Notes under the pieces: model-generated | Databases searched by the model: none | What the model was told of the DNA's origin: nothing | Seen by the model: only the letters and a program-made list of their open reading frames with translations | Made by a program: the position numbers and the translations under genes | In this document: piece after piece, positions 42,962 through 51,665 of the stretch | Layout of the letters: each line of letters starts with the position of its first letter | How positions within the stretch are numbered: position 1 is the first letter of the stretch | Origin: Miltoncostaea sp963770865 | GTDB taxonomy: Bacteria; Actinomycetota; Thermoleophilia; Miltoncostaeales; Miltoncostaeaceae | Length of the DNA stretch: 64,000 nucleotides | Direction of reading: 5' to 3' | NCBI GenBank assembly: GCA_963770865.1 | Contig: CAVYRD010000011.1 | Span: 1-64,000, forward strand

Positions 42962-42986
42962 TATGCTGACCCTCCACCCCAGGAGG
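42962..42986 (+). promoter_or_regulatory. -10 and ribosome site of the RsiG-like gene
   Basis: TATGCT at 42962-42967, then AGGAGG at 42981-42986, 7 bases before ATG 42994. Unlike many genes here it has a leader and a strong Shine-Dalgarno. Confidence 0.5.
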
Positions 42987-42993
42987 AGCCTCG

Positions 42994-43248
42994 ATGGAAG
43001 CCCACCCCGACCTCAGCGGCCTCACGGACGCGGAGCTCAAGGACCTGATCCGCAGCCTCACCGACGAGGAGCGCGAGGTCTCGAAGCAGCGTCGCCTGCT
43101 GCACGGACGCATCGAGCTGCTGAAGGCGGAGCTCGTGGGCCGGCTCAAGGGGCGCGACGAGGGCGAGCTGTCGGTCGTCAACCTGGACGCCCTCAGCCGC
43201 ATCCTGGCCGGGCGCCTGCCCGACCTCGACCAGCTCGAGCGCGACTGA
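42994..43248 (+). CDS. RsiG-like helical protein with c-di-GMP signature
   Basis: 84 residues, two predicted helices. Residues 26-41 read EREVSKQRRLLHGRIE. They fit E-x3-S-x2-R-x3-Q-x3-D, the c-di-GMP binding signature of RsiG, except that Q is H37 and D is E41. In Streptomyces RsiG is the anti-sigma factor that holds WhiG when c-di-GMP is bound. Single-motif forms acting as homodimers are described in deep actinobacteria. The flanking AELVGRLKGRDEGE fits a helical hairpin. No sigma factor gene is nearby, so the partner is unknown. Confidence 0.7.
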   Translation: MEAHPDLSGLTDAELKDLIRSLTDEEREVSKQRRLLHGRIELLKAELVGRLKGRDEGELSVVNLDALSRILAGRLPDLDQLERD

Positions 43249-43288
43249 GGACCGGCGGGACGCCGGCGGGCCGGGGAGGCGCGACGCG

Positions 43289-43747
43289 ATGTACTGCTCC
43301 GAGTGCGGTTTCCATCAGAGTGAGGCCCACAAGTACTGCGGGCGCTGCGGCGCGCTCCTGATCGTCGAGAACCAGGGCACGGGGGAGATCACCGGGCCCC
43401 TGGCGATCAGCGACGAGGAGGCCGAGTCGGGGGCCTGGAAGGGCCCCGCGCTCGAGGGCCCGACCCTGGCGGTGCGCTCCGGCGGCCCGGCCGGGGCGAT
43501 CTTCTCGCTCGACCACGAGACCGTGACGATCGGCCGCGAGCCCTCGGCCGACGTCTTCCTCGACGACGTGACCGTCTCGCGCAACCACGCCGTCATCACG
43601 ACCGGCCCCGCGGGCGCCGCGCTGCGCGACCTGGGCAGCCTCAACGGCACCTACGTCAATCGCCGCCGCATCGAGGGCGAGGAGCGGCTCGAGGACGGCG
43701 ACGAGCTGCAGATCGGCAAGTTCCGCCTGACCTTCCTGCTCGGGTGA
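43289..43747 (+). CDS. Zinc-ribbon FHA-domain protein (GarA-like position)
   Basis: 152 residues. The N-terminal zinc ribbon is MYCSECGFHQSEAHKYCGRCGALL (C-x2-C...C-x2-C). The FHA domain spans residues about 75-150 with TIGREPSADVFLDDVTVSRNHAVI and LGSLNGTYVNRRRI, the phosphothreonine-binding residues. It sits directly before a MerR-type gene like mycobacterial garA-Rv1828, but lacks the N-terminal phospho-acceptor text of GarA and has the zinc ribbon instead. It probably reads Ser/Thr kinase signals. Confidence 0.88.
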   Translation: MYCSECGFHQSEAHKYCGRCGALLIVENQGTGEITGPLAISDEEAESGAWKGPALEGPTLAVRSGGPAGAIFSLDHETVTIGREPSADVFLDDVTVSRNHAVITTGPAGAALRDLGSLNGTYVNRRRIEGEERLEDGDELQIGKFRLTFLLG

Positions 43748-44466
43748 CGCAGCCGAGCCTCCTGCCGGACGATGTTCCGGCCGCCGACGAGGGGGCGCTG
43801 ACCATCGGGGCGGTCTGCGACCTCCTGAAGGCCGACTACCCGTCGATCTCGATCTCGAAGATCCGCTACCTCGAGGACCAGCGGCTCATCACGCCCAAGC
43901 GCACCGCGGGCGGCTACCGGCTCTACAGCCCGCTGGAGGTGGAGCGGCTGCGCACCATCCTGCGGCTGCAGCGCGACGAGTTCCTGCCGCTGCGGGTGAT
44001 CCGCCAGGAGCTGGAGTCCTCGACGACCGGCGCGTTCAGCGTGGCCAACCAGGCCAAGCAGCTGAAGCGGGCGCAGCTCGCCGAGCCCGCGCCGAGCCGG
44101 CGCTACGGGACGCAGGAGATCATCGCGACCACCGGCGCGAGCCGGCAGCTGCTGAAGGCCCTGGAGGAGTACGGCCTGGTGGGCGGCCACGGCCCGGACG
44201 TCTACGACGAGACCGACCGCGAGGTGGTGCAGACGGCGCTCGAGCTGGCCAGCTACGGCGTCGAGCCGCGCCACCTGCGCCTGTTCCGCGTGGCGGCCGA
44301 GCGCGAGGCGGGCCTGCTGCAGCAGCTGCTCACCGTGGGGCTGCGCTCGCGCAACCCCGAGCGCCGGCGCGAGGCGCTCGAGTCGCTGGAGAGCCTCGCC
44401 GCCCTGGCCAGCCACATGCGCCACCTGATGCTGATCTCCGAGCTGCGCGAGATCGCGAGCCAGTGA
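43744..44466 (+). CDS. ftsR: MerR-family regulator, FtsR-like
   Basis: 240 residues. The N-terminal MerR helix-turn-helix is LTIGAVCDLLKADYPSISISKIRYLEDQRLITPKRTAGGYRLYSPLEVERLRTIL. A second HTH-like region is at EIIATTGASRQLLKALEEYGLV, then helices. The FHA-MerR order and the two-part architecture match the actinobacterial Rv1828/FtsR family, whose corynebacterial member activates ftsZ. Gene name by family and synteny. Overlaps both neighbours by four bases. Confidence 0.8.
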   Translation: MTQPSLLPDDVPAADEGALTIGAVCDLLKADYPSISISKIRYLEDQRLITPKRTAGGYRLYSPLEVERLRTILRLQRDEFLPLRVIRQELESSTTGAFSVANQAKQLKRAQLAEPAPSRRYGTQEIIATTGASRQLLKALEEYGLVGGHGPDVYDETDREVVQTALELASYGVEPRHLRLFRVAAEREAGLLQQLLTVGLRSRNPERRREALESLESLAALASHMRHLMLISELREIASQ

Positions 44467-45024
44467 GCGCGGAGGCGCGCGCGACCCCGTTCGACATCGA
44501 CGGGGCGATCCGCCGGATCCCGGACCACCCCCAGGCGGGGATCCTCTTCTACGACCTGATGCCGCTCTTCCAGAGCGCCGACGGGCTCGCGGCGCTGGTG
44601 GGCGGCATCGCCGAGTGGGCACGCCCGCGCCGGCCCGACGTGGTGCTCGGCGTGGAGGCGCGCGGGTTCGTGCTGGGCGGCGCCATCGCGTCGGCCCTCG
44701 GCGTGGGCTTCGCGGCCGCGCGCAAGCCGGGCAAGCTGCCGGGCGAGCGCATCAGCGAGCAGTACGCGCTGGAGTACGGCACCGACGCCCTGGAGCTGCA
44801 CCGCGACGCCGTGCAGCCCGGCCAGTCGGTGCTGCTGCACGACGACCTGCTGGCGACCGGCGGCACCGCCCTGGCGGCCTGCCGCCTGGTGGAGGCGCTC
44901 GGCGGGGAGGTGGCCGGGATCGCGGTGGTGGCGGAGCTCACCTTCCTGCCCGGGCGCGCGAGCGCTGGCCGGCTACGACGTGATGTCCCTGGTGACCTAC
45001 GACAGCGAGGTGGCGGAGCCGTGA
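44463..45024 (+). CDS. apt: Adenine phosphoribosyltransferase, one +1 frame break
   Basis: Purine salvage: adenine plus PRPP to AMP. IRRIPDHPQAGILFYDLMPLF, VLGVEARGFVLGGAIASALGVGFAAARKPGKLPG, then the PRPP motif VLLHDDLLATGGTALAACRLV. Near 44965 an extra base shifts the frame; the repaired end reads LAGYDVMSLVTYDSEVAEP, stopping at TGA 45022-45024, which overlaps the next GTG. Repaired length about 186 residues. Confidence 0.92.
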
Positions 45025-45852
45025 GGGGTCTGATCGGTGTCGACATCGGCGGTTCGGGCATCAAGGCGGGCGTGGTGGATCCGCGGCGGGGGGTGCTCGT
45101 GGGCGAGCGGGTGCGGGTGGACACGCCCCAGCCGGCCACGCCGGAGGCCGTCGTGACGGCCACGGCGGCGCTCGTGCGGACGCTGCCGCCCGGACTCCGG
45201 CCCGATCGGCATCGGCGTGCCCGGGGCGATCGTGGGCGGGCGGGTGATGACGGCCGCCAACATCGACCCGTCGTGGATCGGCGAGCACGCGGAGGCGCTC
45301 TTCTCCGAGGAGATCGGGCGCGCCTGCGTGGTGATGAACGACGCCGACGCCGCCGGCATGGCGGAGATCCGCTTCGGCGCGGGGCGCGGGGTGAAGGGCG
45401 TGATCCTGTTCCTCACCCTCGGCACCGGCATCGGCTGCGCGATGTTCATCGACGGCATCCTGGTGCCCAACCTGGAGCTCGGCCACATCGAGATCCGCGG
45501 CAAGGACGCCGAGCTGCGCGCGTCGGCCGGCGCGCGTGAGCGCAAGGGTCTGTCCTTCGCCGAGTGGGCCCCGCTGCTCAACGAGTACCTGACCCGCATC
45601 GACGCCCTCGTGTGGCCGGACCTGGTGATCCTGGGCGGCGGCATCTCGCGCAAGGCGGGCAGGTTCATCCCGCTGCTCGACGTGCGCCCGCCCGTGATGG
45701 CCGCGGCCCTCCAGAACCAGGCCGGCATCGTCGGCGCGGCGATGCGGGCGCGCGACATCCTCGCGCCGCCGCGGCCGCGCACCGCGGCGGCGCGACGGGG
45801 CGCTAGGAGCGGGTCGGCGTCCCGGAGTACGCGGGCAGGATCTGCGCGGTGA
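45021..45852 (+). CDS. ppgK: Polyphosphate glucokinase (ROK family), one +1 frame break
   Basis: Phosphorylates glucose with polyphosphate or ATP. The phosphate motif is GVDIGGSGIKAGVVD. After an extra base near 45200 come GIGVPGAIVGG, FLTLGTGIGCAMF, and LELGHIEIRGKDAELRASAGARERKGLSFAEW, the PPGK-specific block. VILGGGISRKAGRF is near the end. The tail after 45780 is low-complexity and overlaps the convergent RlpA-like gene by 50 bases, so the exact end is doubtful. Confidence 0.88.
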
Positions 45853-46970
45853 CCTGGCCGACGCCCGGCAGCCCGAGGGCGGCCGCGGCGGCCTGAGAGA
45901 GCTCGAGGTCGCGCCCGCGCACGTAGGGGCCGCGGTCGTTGACCCGCACGGTCACGACCCGGCCGCCGTAGGCCACGCGCAGCAGGGTGCCGAGGCGCAG
46001 CGTCCGCGAGGCGGCGCTGAAGGCGAAGGGGTCGTAGGGCTCGCCGCGTGGCGAGCGTGCCGGTGTACCCGGGCCCGTACCAGGAGGCGACGGCCGTGAA
46101 GGTCGGCAACGTGCCCGTGATCGGCGTGCCGGCGCCCGGGCCGACCGCGCCGATGCCCGGCAGGGCCCGGGTGGCGCCCGGGGTGGCCGCGATCGGCTCG
46201 GCGTCGACGACCGCCCCGCTCTGGGCGTCCACCGGGGCGTCGCCGGGCAGGCTGCGGTCGGCGAGGAACGAGGCGGGCAGGCCGCGGGTCGCTCCGATCG
46301 GGGACGCCGGGATGTCCGCGGCGGCGGCCGCGCCCGTGGCCGGGAGGCCGAGGCCGGTCACGGCCAGCCCCCCGCCGCCGGTGGTCAGCACGGGCGCGGC
46401 GGCAGCCCGGTCGTTCGCGGCGATCTCCCGCTCGCGCCGCACCGCCGCGCCGAGGCGCCCGCTCACGAGCTGCCGCTCCACACCCAGGCTGCGCCGCGCG
46501 GCCACCAGGCGGTCCTTGCGCCGTTGCAGCGAGGCCTCGGCCGTGTCGAGCGCGGCCGTCGTGGCGCGGTAGCGCGCGACCAGCCGGCGGTCGTGGGCGC
46601 CGATCGCCTGCAGCAGGTCGAGCCCGGCGCGCGCGCTCTCGAGGTCGCCTCCGGTCAGGAGCTCCACCAGGGGACTGGGCTCCGGAGCGGCGTAGATCGC
46701 CCGCAGGCGCTGCCGCAGGCCGTCGAGGGCCGCGCGCTGGTCGGCGCGAGCCCGGTCGAGCCGGGCGCGCCCGGCCGCCAGGGCCAGCTCCGCGCGCGCG
46801 AGGTCGCCGCCGAGGGCGGAGTCGCGGGCGTCGAGGGCGTCGCGCTCGGCGCGCAGCGCGTCGGCCGACGGCGCGGCCGCCGCGGGCGGCGCGCAGGCGA
46901 GGGCGGCCAGCGCCAGGACGGCGAGGCGGCGGGCGGCGCCGGGCGGGGGGCGGAGGCGCATCACCCTCAC
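45803..46970 (-). CDS. Secreted coiled-coil protein with C-terminal RlpA-like domain, one +1 frame break
   Basis: Signal peptide at residues 1-33 (LAVLALAALACAPPAAAAP), then a long Ala/Arg coiled coil to about residue 200, a Pro/Ala/Gly linker, and an RlpA-type double-psi beta-barrel starting VASWYGPGYTG. The extra base near 46045 separates LAT from GEPYDPFAFSAASRTL; the repaired barrel ends QVTAQILPAYSGTPTRS at 45803. The RlpA DRGP-type text (VNDRGPYVRGRDLELS) is in the repaired frame. It probably acts on or binds peptidoglycan. ATG 46961 is an alternative start. Confidence 0.85.
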
Positions 46971-47023
46971 CTATCGGTCGCGGCGGCCCCGGTCTGGACC
47001 GATGCGACCCTGCGCGACCCCGC

Positions 47024-48517
47024 CTAGTGCGGGTGCAGGTAGGAGCGCTCCAGGTGGGCGATCAGGGGGTCGGCCGACAGCTCGGCGCCGGTGGCCCGGC
47101 GCATCAGCTCGGCCGTGGGCAGGCGCGCGCCGTGGCGGTGGACGCGATCCCTCATGAACGCCAGGATCTCGCCGAACCGGCCCTCCGCGATCGCGCGCTC
47201 CAGGCCGCCCAGCTCGGGCTCGGCCACCTCGGCCAGCTGCGCGGCGTAGAGGTTGCCCAGCGAGTAGGTCGGGAAGTAGCCGAACAGGCCGTCCGCCCAG
47301 TGGATGTCCTGCATCGCCCCGACGGCGTCCGTCGGCGGGCGGATGCCGAGGAGCTCGTCCATGCCGTCGGCGAAGGCGCCGGGCAGGTCGGGCACCTGCA
47401 GATCGCCGCGCAGGAGGGCCAGCTCGAGGCCGAAGCGCAGCACGATGTGCAGGTTGTAGGTGACCTCGTCGGCCTCGACGCGGATCAGCGAGGGCGTCAC
47501 GCGGTGGGCCGCGCGGTGCAGCAGGCCGGCGTCGAGGCCCGACATCGCCTCGGGGAAGATGCGGCGCATGGCCGGCTCGATCCGCTCCCAGAACGCCCGC
47601 GTGTGGCCGATCTGGTTCTCCCAGAAGCGCGACTGCGACTCGTGGGCGCCGAGCGAGGGCGCGTCGTAGAGCGGCGTGCGGTCGACCTCGCCGGGAAAGC
47701 CCTGCTCGTAGAGGGCGTGGCCCAGCTCGTGCAGGACGGCGCTGATGTTGCCGATCGGGCTGTCGTTCATCAGGCGGGTGGTGAAGCGCACGTCGCCGCG
47801 GTGGGGAGAGCTGGTGAACGGGTGCGCCGACTGCGCGATGACGCCGCACGACTCGTCGTAGCCGACCAGGCGGGCGATCTCGTGGGCCAGCGCCATCTGG
47901 CCGTCGGCCGCCCACTCGCGCGGGGGCAGGTCGACCGCCGGGCGGGCCGCGGCCTCGGCCACCAGCGGGGTGAGGCGGGACCGCAGCTCCGCGAAGACCG
48001 GCTCCAGGTCGGCGACGCGGGCGCCCGGCTCGTAGTCCTCGAGCAGCGCGTCGTAGGGCTCGTCGCCGACGCCCACGGCCTCGGCCTCGAGGCGCTTGAG
48101 CTCGACCACCCGGGCGAGCGGCCCGGCGTAGGCGGCGAAGTCGTCGGCGGCGCGTGCCTCGACCCAGGCGCTCACGCCGCGCGAGCACGCCTCGCTGATC
48201 TCGCGCACGAGCGACTCGGGGACCTTGAGGGCCCGGTCGCGGTCGCGGGTCGCCAGGCGCAGCATCGCCCGCTGGTCGTCGTCGAGGTCGTCGCGCGCCG
48301 ACAGCGCGGCGAGGGCCTCGCCGGCGTCGGGCCGGATCATCTCGCGGTGGCGCAGGGCCGCGAGGGTGCCGAGCAGGCGCGCGCGCCCCTCCGCGCCGCC
48401 CGGCGGCATCAGCGTCTCGCGGTCCCAGCCGAGCAGCGCGGTCGAGCCGGCGAGGTCGGCCAGCGTCCCCATCCAGTCGAGGACGAGGTCCCACTCGGGT
48501 GACGAAGCGCCCGGCAC
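47024..48517 (-). CDS. M32-family zinc carboxypeptidase
   Basis: 497 residues, the thermostable carboxypeptidase Taq family. The catalytic zinc motif is in ISAVLHELGHALYEQG, the third ligand in LGAHESQSRFWENQIG, and IRVEADEVTYNLHIVLRFGLE and TYSLGNLYAAQL are family marks. TATATT on the minus strand (48525-48530) lies 7 bases before the GTG, a leaderless promoter with a consensus-like -10. Confidence 0.95.
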   Translation of the reverse strand: MPGASSPEWDLVLDWMGTLADLAGSTALLGWDRETLMPPGGAEGRARLLGTLAALRHREMIRPDAGEALAALSARDDLDDDQRAMLRLATRDRDRALKVPESLVREISEACSRGVSAWVEARAADDFAAYAGPLARVVELKRLEAEAVGVGDEPYDALLEDYEPGARVADLEPVFAELRSRLTPLVAEAAARPAVDLPPREWAADGQMALAHEIARLVGYDESCGVIAQSAHPFTSSPHRGDVRFTTRLMNDSPIGNISAVLHELGHALYEQGFPGEVDRTPLYDAPSLGAHESQSRFWENQIGHTRAFWERIEPAMRRIFPEAMSGLDAGLLHRAAHRVTPSLIRVEADEVTYNLHIVLRFGLELALLRGDLQVPDLPGAFADGMDELLGIRPPTDAVGAMQDIHWADGLFGYFPTYSLGNLYAAQLAEVAEPELGGLERAIAEGRFGEILAFMRDRVHRHGARLPTAELMRRATGAELSADPLIAHLERSYLHPH

Positions 48518-48570
48518 GTGGGGGAATATAGACGCGGCCGGGCCCCCGCGGCCGCGCGTATCCTGACCCG

Positions 48571-48810
48571 GTGAGCAGCACGCCGCAGCGTCCGGTCCCG
48601 CCCCTCCTGCGCTGGTGGGAGGACCTGCACATCCTGGTCCAGATCGCGATCGTGCTGCCGGTGAGCATCCTGCTGCTCTGGGCGGCGCACGTGCTCCTGC
48701 TCAACCAGCCGCTCGGCCGCGGCCTGGCGTACGGGGTCTTCTGGGGCGCCCTGGCCACGGCGGCCATCGTCGGCGCCAGCCGCTCCGAGAAGGCGCGCCG
48801 GGGACGCTGA
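48571..48810 (+). CDS. Small two-helix membrane protein
   Basis: 79 residues with helices at about residues 22-45 (LVQIAIVLPVSILLLWAAHVLLL) and 50-70. No family recognised. TATCCT (48559-48564) ends 6 bases before the GTG, the leaderless pattern. The stop lies inside the left arm of the shared terminator. Confidence 0.7.
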   Translation: MSSTPQRPVPPLLRWWEDLHILVQIAIVLPVSILLLWAAHVLLLNQPLGRGLAYGVFWGALATAAIVGASRSEKARRGR

Positions 48811-48844
48811 TCCCCCGGGGGCGCCGGCCCCCGGGGGATCAGCG
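48805..48844. terminator. Perfect 18-bp bidirectional terminator stem
   Basis: CGCTGATCCCCCGGGGGC and its exact complement flank a GCCG loop. It lies between the convergent genes ending at 48810 and 48850 and so serves both. There is no T-run, as is common in GC-rich actinobacteria. Confidence 0.75.
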
Positions 48845-48849
48845 TGTGG

Positions 48850-49785
48850 TCAGCCGGTGGCGGCCGCCTGGAACTCGCCGATCGTGGACTGCACCTCGGG
48901 GAGGAGCTTGGTCACGGCGCCGAGGTCGCCCGACGCGGCCGCGTCGAGGAAGCGGCGCAGCACGTCGCTGACCTTCGGCCCGGTGCGCGCGAGCCCGGCG
49001 CGCTGCTTCTCGAGCCGCGGGATCGGGATCGTGTAGCCGTCGAGCTTCGCGATCGCCGCGTCGAAGTCGTCCAGGTTCTTGCGGGCTTCCGGCACCTTTG
49101 CCTTCAGGTCCGCCACGCCGGTGCTGCTCTGGAGCGTGGTGCCGAAGGCCTGGAGCGCGGTGGCCGCGGCCTGCACGTCCTTGACGTAGTTCGCCGTGGC
49201 GGTCGTGGCGGTGCCGCCGGACGTGCTCGCGGGCGCCGTCGTCGCGGGCGCCGTGGTGGCCGGGGCGGTGGTGGCGGGCGCGGTGGCCGTGGTCGCCGTC
49301 GTGCCCGTGCCGGCGGTCGAGTCGGTGCCGCAGACCTTCAGCCCGAGATCCTTCGCCTTCTGGTCGGCCTCGTCGCCGGTCGCGCTGGCCTCCGCGGAGA
49401 TGTCGTTGATGACGGCCGTCGGGTCCTCGCCGCCGTCGATGCGCGTCTGCGCGCTCGTCAGCGTGGCCTGCTGCTTCTTGAGCAGGGTGAGGGCCTCGCT
49501 GAAGGTGCCGTCGAGCTCGGACGGCGGCTTGAGCGCCTCGAGCTTCGCGAGCTGGGCCGCCTGCAGCGGCACGAGCTGCTTCAGCTTGGCCGAGAACTCG
49601 GACGGGGACGCCGGGTCCCCGATGGCGGCGGCCTGGGTGTTGTAGTCCTGGCAGATCGCGTCGGCCTGGGTGCGGAACTCGTCTGCCGAGAGGGTGTCCG
49701 ACCCTCCACCGCCGCAGCCGGCGATGAGTGCGACCACGCCGAGCGTGGCGATGCCGGCGATCGGCCGGCGGTGGGGCAGGGGCAT
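48850..49785 (-). CDS. Lipoprotein with Thr/Ala/Pro repeat linker
   Basis: 311 residues. Lipobox LIAGC at the end of the signal sequence (residues 20-24) fixes secretion and lipidation by the LspA pathway. Two helical regions flank a linker of APATT repeats (TAPATTAPATTAPATT). The ATG at 49785 is 7 bases after AGGAG. Function unknown; the ordered helical halves suggest a periplasmic-type scaffold or binding protein. Confidence 0.8.
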   Translation of the reverse strand: MPLPHRRPIAGIATLGVVALIAGCGGGGSDTLSADEFRTQADAICQDYNTQAAAIGDPASPSEFSAKLKQLVPLQAAQLAKLEALKPPSELDGTFSEALTLLKKQQATLTSAQTRIDGGEDPTAVINDISAEASATGDEADQKAKDLGLKVCGTDSTAGTGTTATTATAPATTAPATTAPATTAPASTSGGTATTATANYVKDVQAAATALQAFGTTLQSSTGVADLKAKVPEARKNLDDFDAAIAKLDGYTIPIPRLEKQRAGLARTGPKVSDVLRRFLDAAASGDLGAVTKLLPEVQSTIGEFQAAATG

Positions 49786-49899
49786 GCCGTGACTCCTTGA
49801 CGGGGGGACCGACGGCAGAGTAATGGCGGATTCGGACGCGTACGACTCCCCGTATGGGGGGCTCGGTACACTGGCCGCAGTCGTCCAAGGAGCCTGGGA

Positions 49900-50397
49900 A
49901 TGCCCGTCGAGAAGCCGGTGATCGACGCCCTGAACGCCCAGATGGGCCGCGAGTTCGAGGCGCACCTCCAGTACCTGTCCGTGTCGAGCTGGTTCGACTC
50001 CGAGGGGCTCCCGGAGCTGACCAAGTTCTTCGCGGCGCAGGCCGCCGAGGAGCACGCGCACGCGATGAAGTTCCTCACCTACATCCAGGACGTGGGCGGC
50101 CCCGTGGTCATCCCCGCGCTCGCCGCGCCGAAGCCCACCTTCGAGAGCGCCGAGGAGGCCGTGGCCGGCTGCCTGGAGTGGGAGGAGCGCATCACCGAGC
50201 ACATCCACGCCGTGCTCGACCTCGCCATCTCCAAGCACGACCACCCGACGCAGGTGTTCATGCAGTGGTTCGTCACGGAGCAGGTCGAGGAGATCGCCAC
50301 GATGGGCGAGCTGCTCCAGGTCACGCGCCGCGCGGGCGAGGCCAACCTGCTGCTGCTCGAGGACTACGTGGCCCGGCTGGCGACCTCTCCCGCCTGA
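49900..50397 (+). CDS. ftn: Ferritin
   Basis: 165 residues. Ferroxidase ligands are visible: Glu in REFEAHLQYLS, the E-x2-H pair in AAEEHAHAMKFL, and Glu and Gln in WEERITEH and TEQVEEIATM. Non-haem bacterial ferritin; stores iron. TACACT near 49872 and AAGGAG before the ATG mark a promoter and ribosome site. Confidence 0.93.
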   Translation: MPVEKPVIDALNAQMGREFEAHLQYLSVSSWFDSEGLPELTKFFAAQAAEEHAHAMKFLTYIQDVGGPVVIPALAAPKPTFESAEEAVAGCLEWEERITEHIHAVLDLAISKHDHPTQVFMQWFVTEQVEEIATMGELLQVTRRAGEANLLLLEDYVARLATSPA

Positions 50398-50401
50398 TCC
50401 G

Positions 50402-50884
50402 ATGACCGACCGCGCGGGCGGCGCGGGGGACCTCGTCTCGCGCCCGCTGCGCGGCGACGACTACCTGCGCGCCCGCCGCGTGGTGGACGCCTGGTTCGGC
50501 CATCCGGTGGGCCTGGTGATGCACCGGCTCTTCTTCGAGCAGCTCGGCCCGTCGGGCGTGTGGCTGGAGGACGCCGGCGGCGCGCCGGCCGGCTTCCTGC
50601 TCGGGCTGGTGAGCGAGGCCGATCCCGAGCTCGCCTACGTCCACATGCACGTCGTCGACCCCGCGCTGCGCGGGCGGGGGGTGGGCGCCCGCCTCTACGA
50701 GGACTTCTGCGCGCGCGCCCATGCCCGCGGCTGCCGGCGCGTGCGCGCCCTGGCCGCGCCGGACCGCGAGTCGTCGCGGCGCTTCCACGAGCGTCTCGGC
50801 TTCACCGGCCGCCTGGAGCCCGGATACCTGGGCGAGGGGGGCGACCGGATCGTGTTCGAGCGTGATCTGCCGCTCGTTCGCTAG
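50402..50884 (+). CDS. GNAT-family N-acetyltransferase
   Basis: 160 residues. The acetyl-CoA loop is in VVDPALRGRGVGARLYEDFCARAHARGC, followed by AAPDRESSRRFHERLGFTG. Substrate unknown. It starts four bases after the ferritin stop. Confidence 0.85.
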   Translation: MTDRAGGAGDLVSRPLRGDDYLRARRVVDAWFGHPVGLVMHRLFFEQLGPSGVWLEDAGGAPAGFLLGLVSEADPELAYVHMHVVDPALRGRGVGARLYEDFCARAHARGCRRVRALAAPDRESSRRFHERLGFTGRLEPGYLGEGGDRIVFERDLPLVR

Positions 50885-50922
50885 CATCGGCGGCGGTATC
50901 GAGCGACCCGGAGAGAAGCGCG

Positions 50923-51267
50923 ATGGCTGAATCGACACCTCATGACGATCGCCGGGCGTTCCAGCGCGAGGACGTCGAGCTGCCGGTGCGGGTCCTCGCC
51001 GCCGGCGAGACCGTCGAGGCGCAGAGCGTCAACCTCAGCGAGGGCGGCGTGCTGCTGGCCGGCGCGGATTTCCCGTCGGCCACCCAGGTGAAGATCGAGA
51101 TCGAGCTGGCGGAGATCGGCTGGCACTCGCTCGACGCCGAGGTGGTGCGCAACGAGGGGGGCAGCGCCCTGGCCGCCCGCTTCGCCGAGGTCGCCACCGA
51201 GGGCGGCCGCGAGGCGATCCGGGCCTTCTTCGCCAGCCGGCTGTCCGGGGCGCCCGCCGACGAGTAG
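50923..51267 (+). CDS. PilZ-domain c-di-GMP receptor
   Basis: 114 residues. The ligand motifs are intact: R11-x3-R15 in RRAFQRE and N37-x-S39-x2-G42 in NLSEGG. A single domain, so it should act through a protein partner. TAGCAT at 50882-50887 is a possible -10, and GGAGAG precedes the ATG. Together with the RsiG-like gene it shows c-di-GMP signalling. Confidence 0.9.
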   Translation: MAESTPHDDRRAFQREDVELPVRVLAAGETVEAQSVNLSEGGVLLAGADFPSATQVKIEIELAEIGWHSLDAEVVRNEGGSALAARFAEVATEGGREAIRAFFASRLSGAPADE

Positions 51268-51273
51268 GGCCCT

Positions 51274-51555
51274 CTAGGCCTGGAGGTCCACCAGGCCGCC
51301 GTGGCCGGGCTCCTCGCCCGGCTCGTGATCGTGTCCGCGGCGCCCGTGGCCGTCCTGCCCGTCGCGCTCGCGGCGGGGGCGCCGGCCGAGCCGCTCGGAG
51401 GCGTGGGCCTCGGGGATCCGCTCCGCCTGCAGGCGGTGGGCCCGCTCGCCGGCGATCACGACCATCCCGGCCTCCGCGCCGCGGTGGATCAGGGTCTGCG
51501 CGACCCGCGTCGCCTCTCCTATGCCGGCGGTGACGACGCCGTTGACGAGTGGCAT
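51274..51555 (-). CDS. Small protein with His/Gly-rich tail
   Basis: 93 residues: PLVNGVVTAGIGEATRVAQTLIHRGAEAGMVVIAGERAHRLQ, then a basic linker and GHGRRGHDHEPGEEPGHGG. The His-rich tail could bind metal. GAGGAG lies just before the ATG with short spacing. Codon use is coding-like. Not recognised as a family. Confidence 0.5.
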   Translation of the reverse strand: MPLVNGVVTAGIGEATRVAQTLIHRGAEAGMVVIAGERAHRLQAERIPEAHASERLGRRPRRERDGQDGHGRRGHDHEPGEEPGHGGLVDLQA

Positions 51556-51665
51556 CGGCTCCTCGCTTCGAGCGGTTTCCCCCTGCATCGGCATGTTTCC
51601 GGGGAACACTGAGGGCGGTCCAGGCGCCCGAGGGGGGTTATCCCCCAGACGGGTGATGCCGATGA

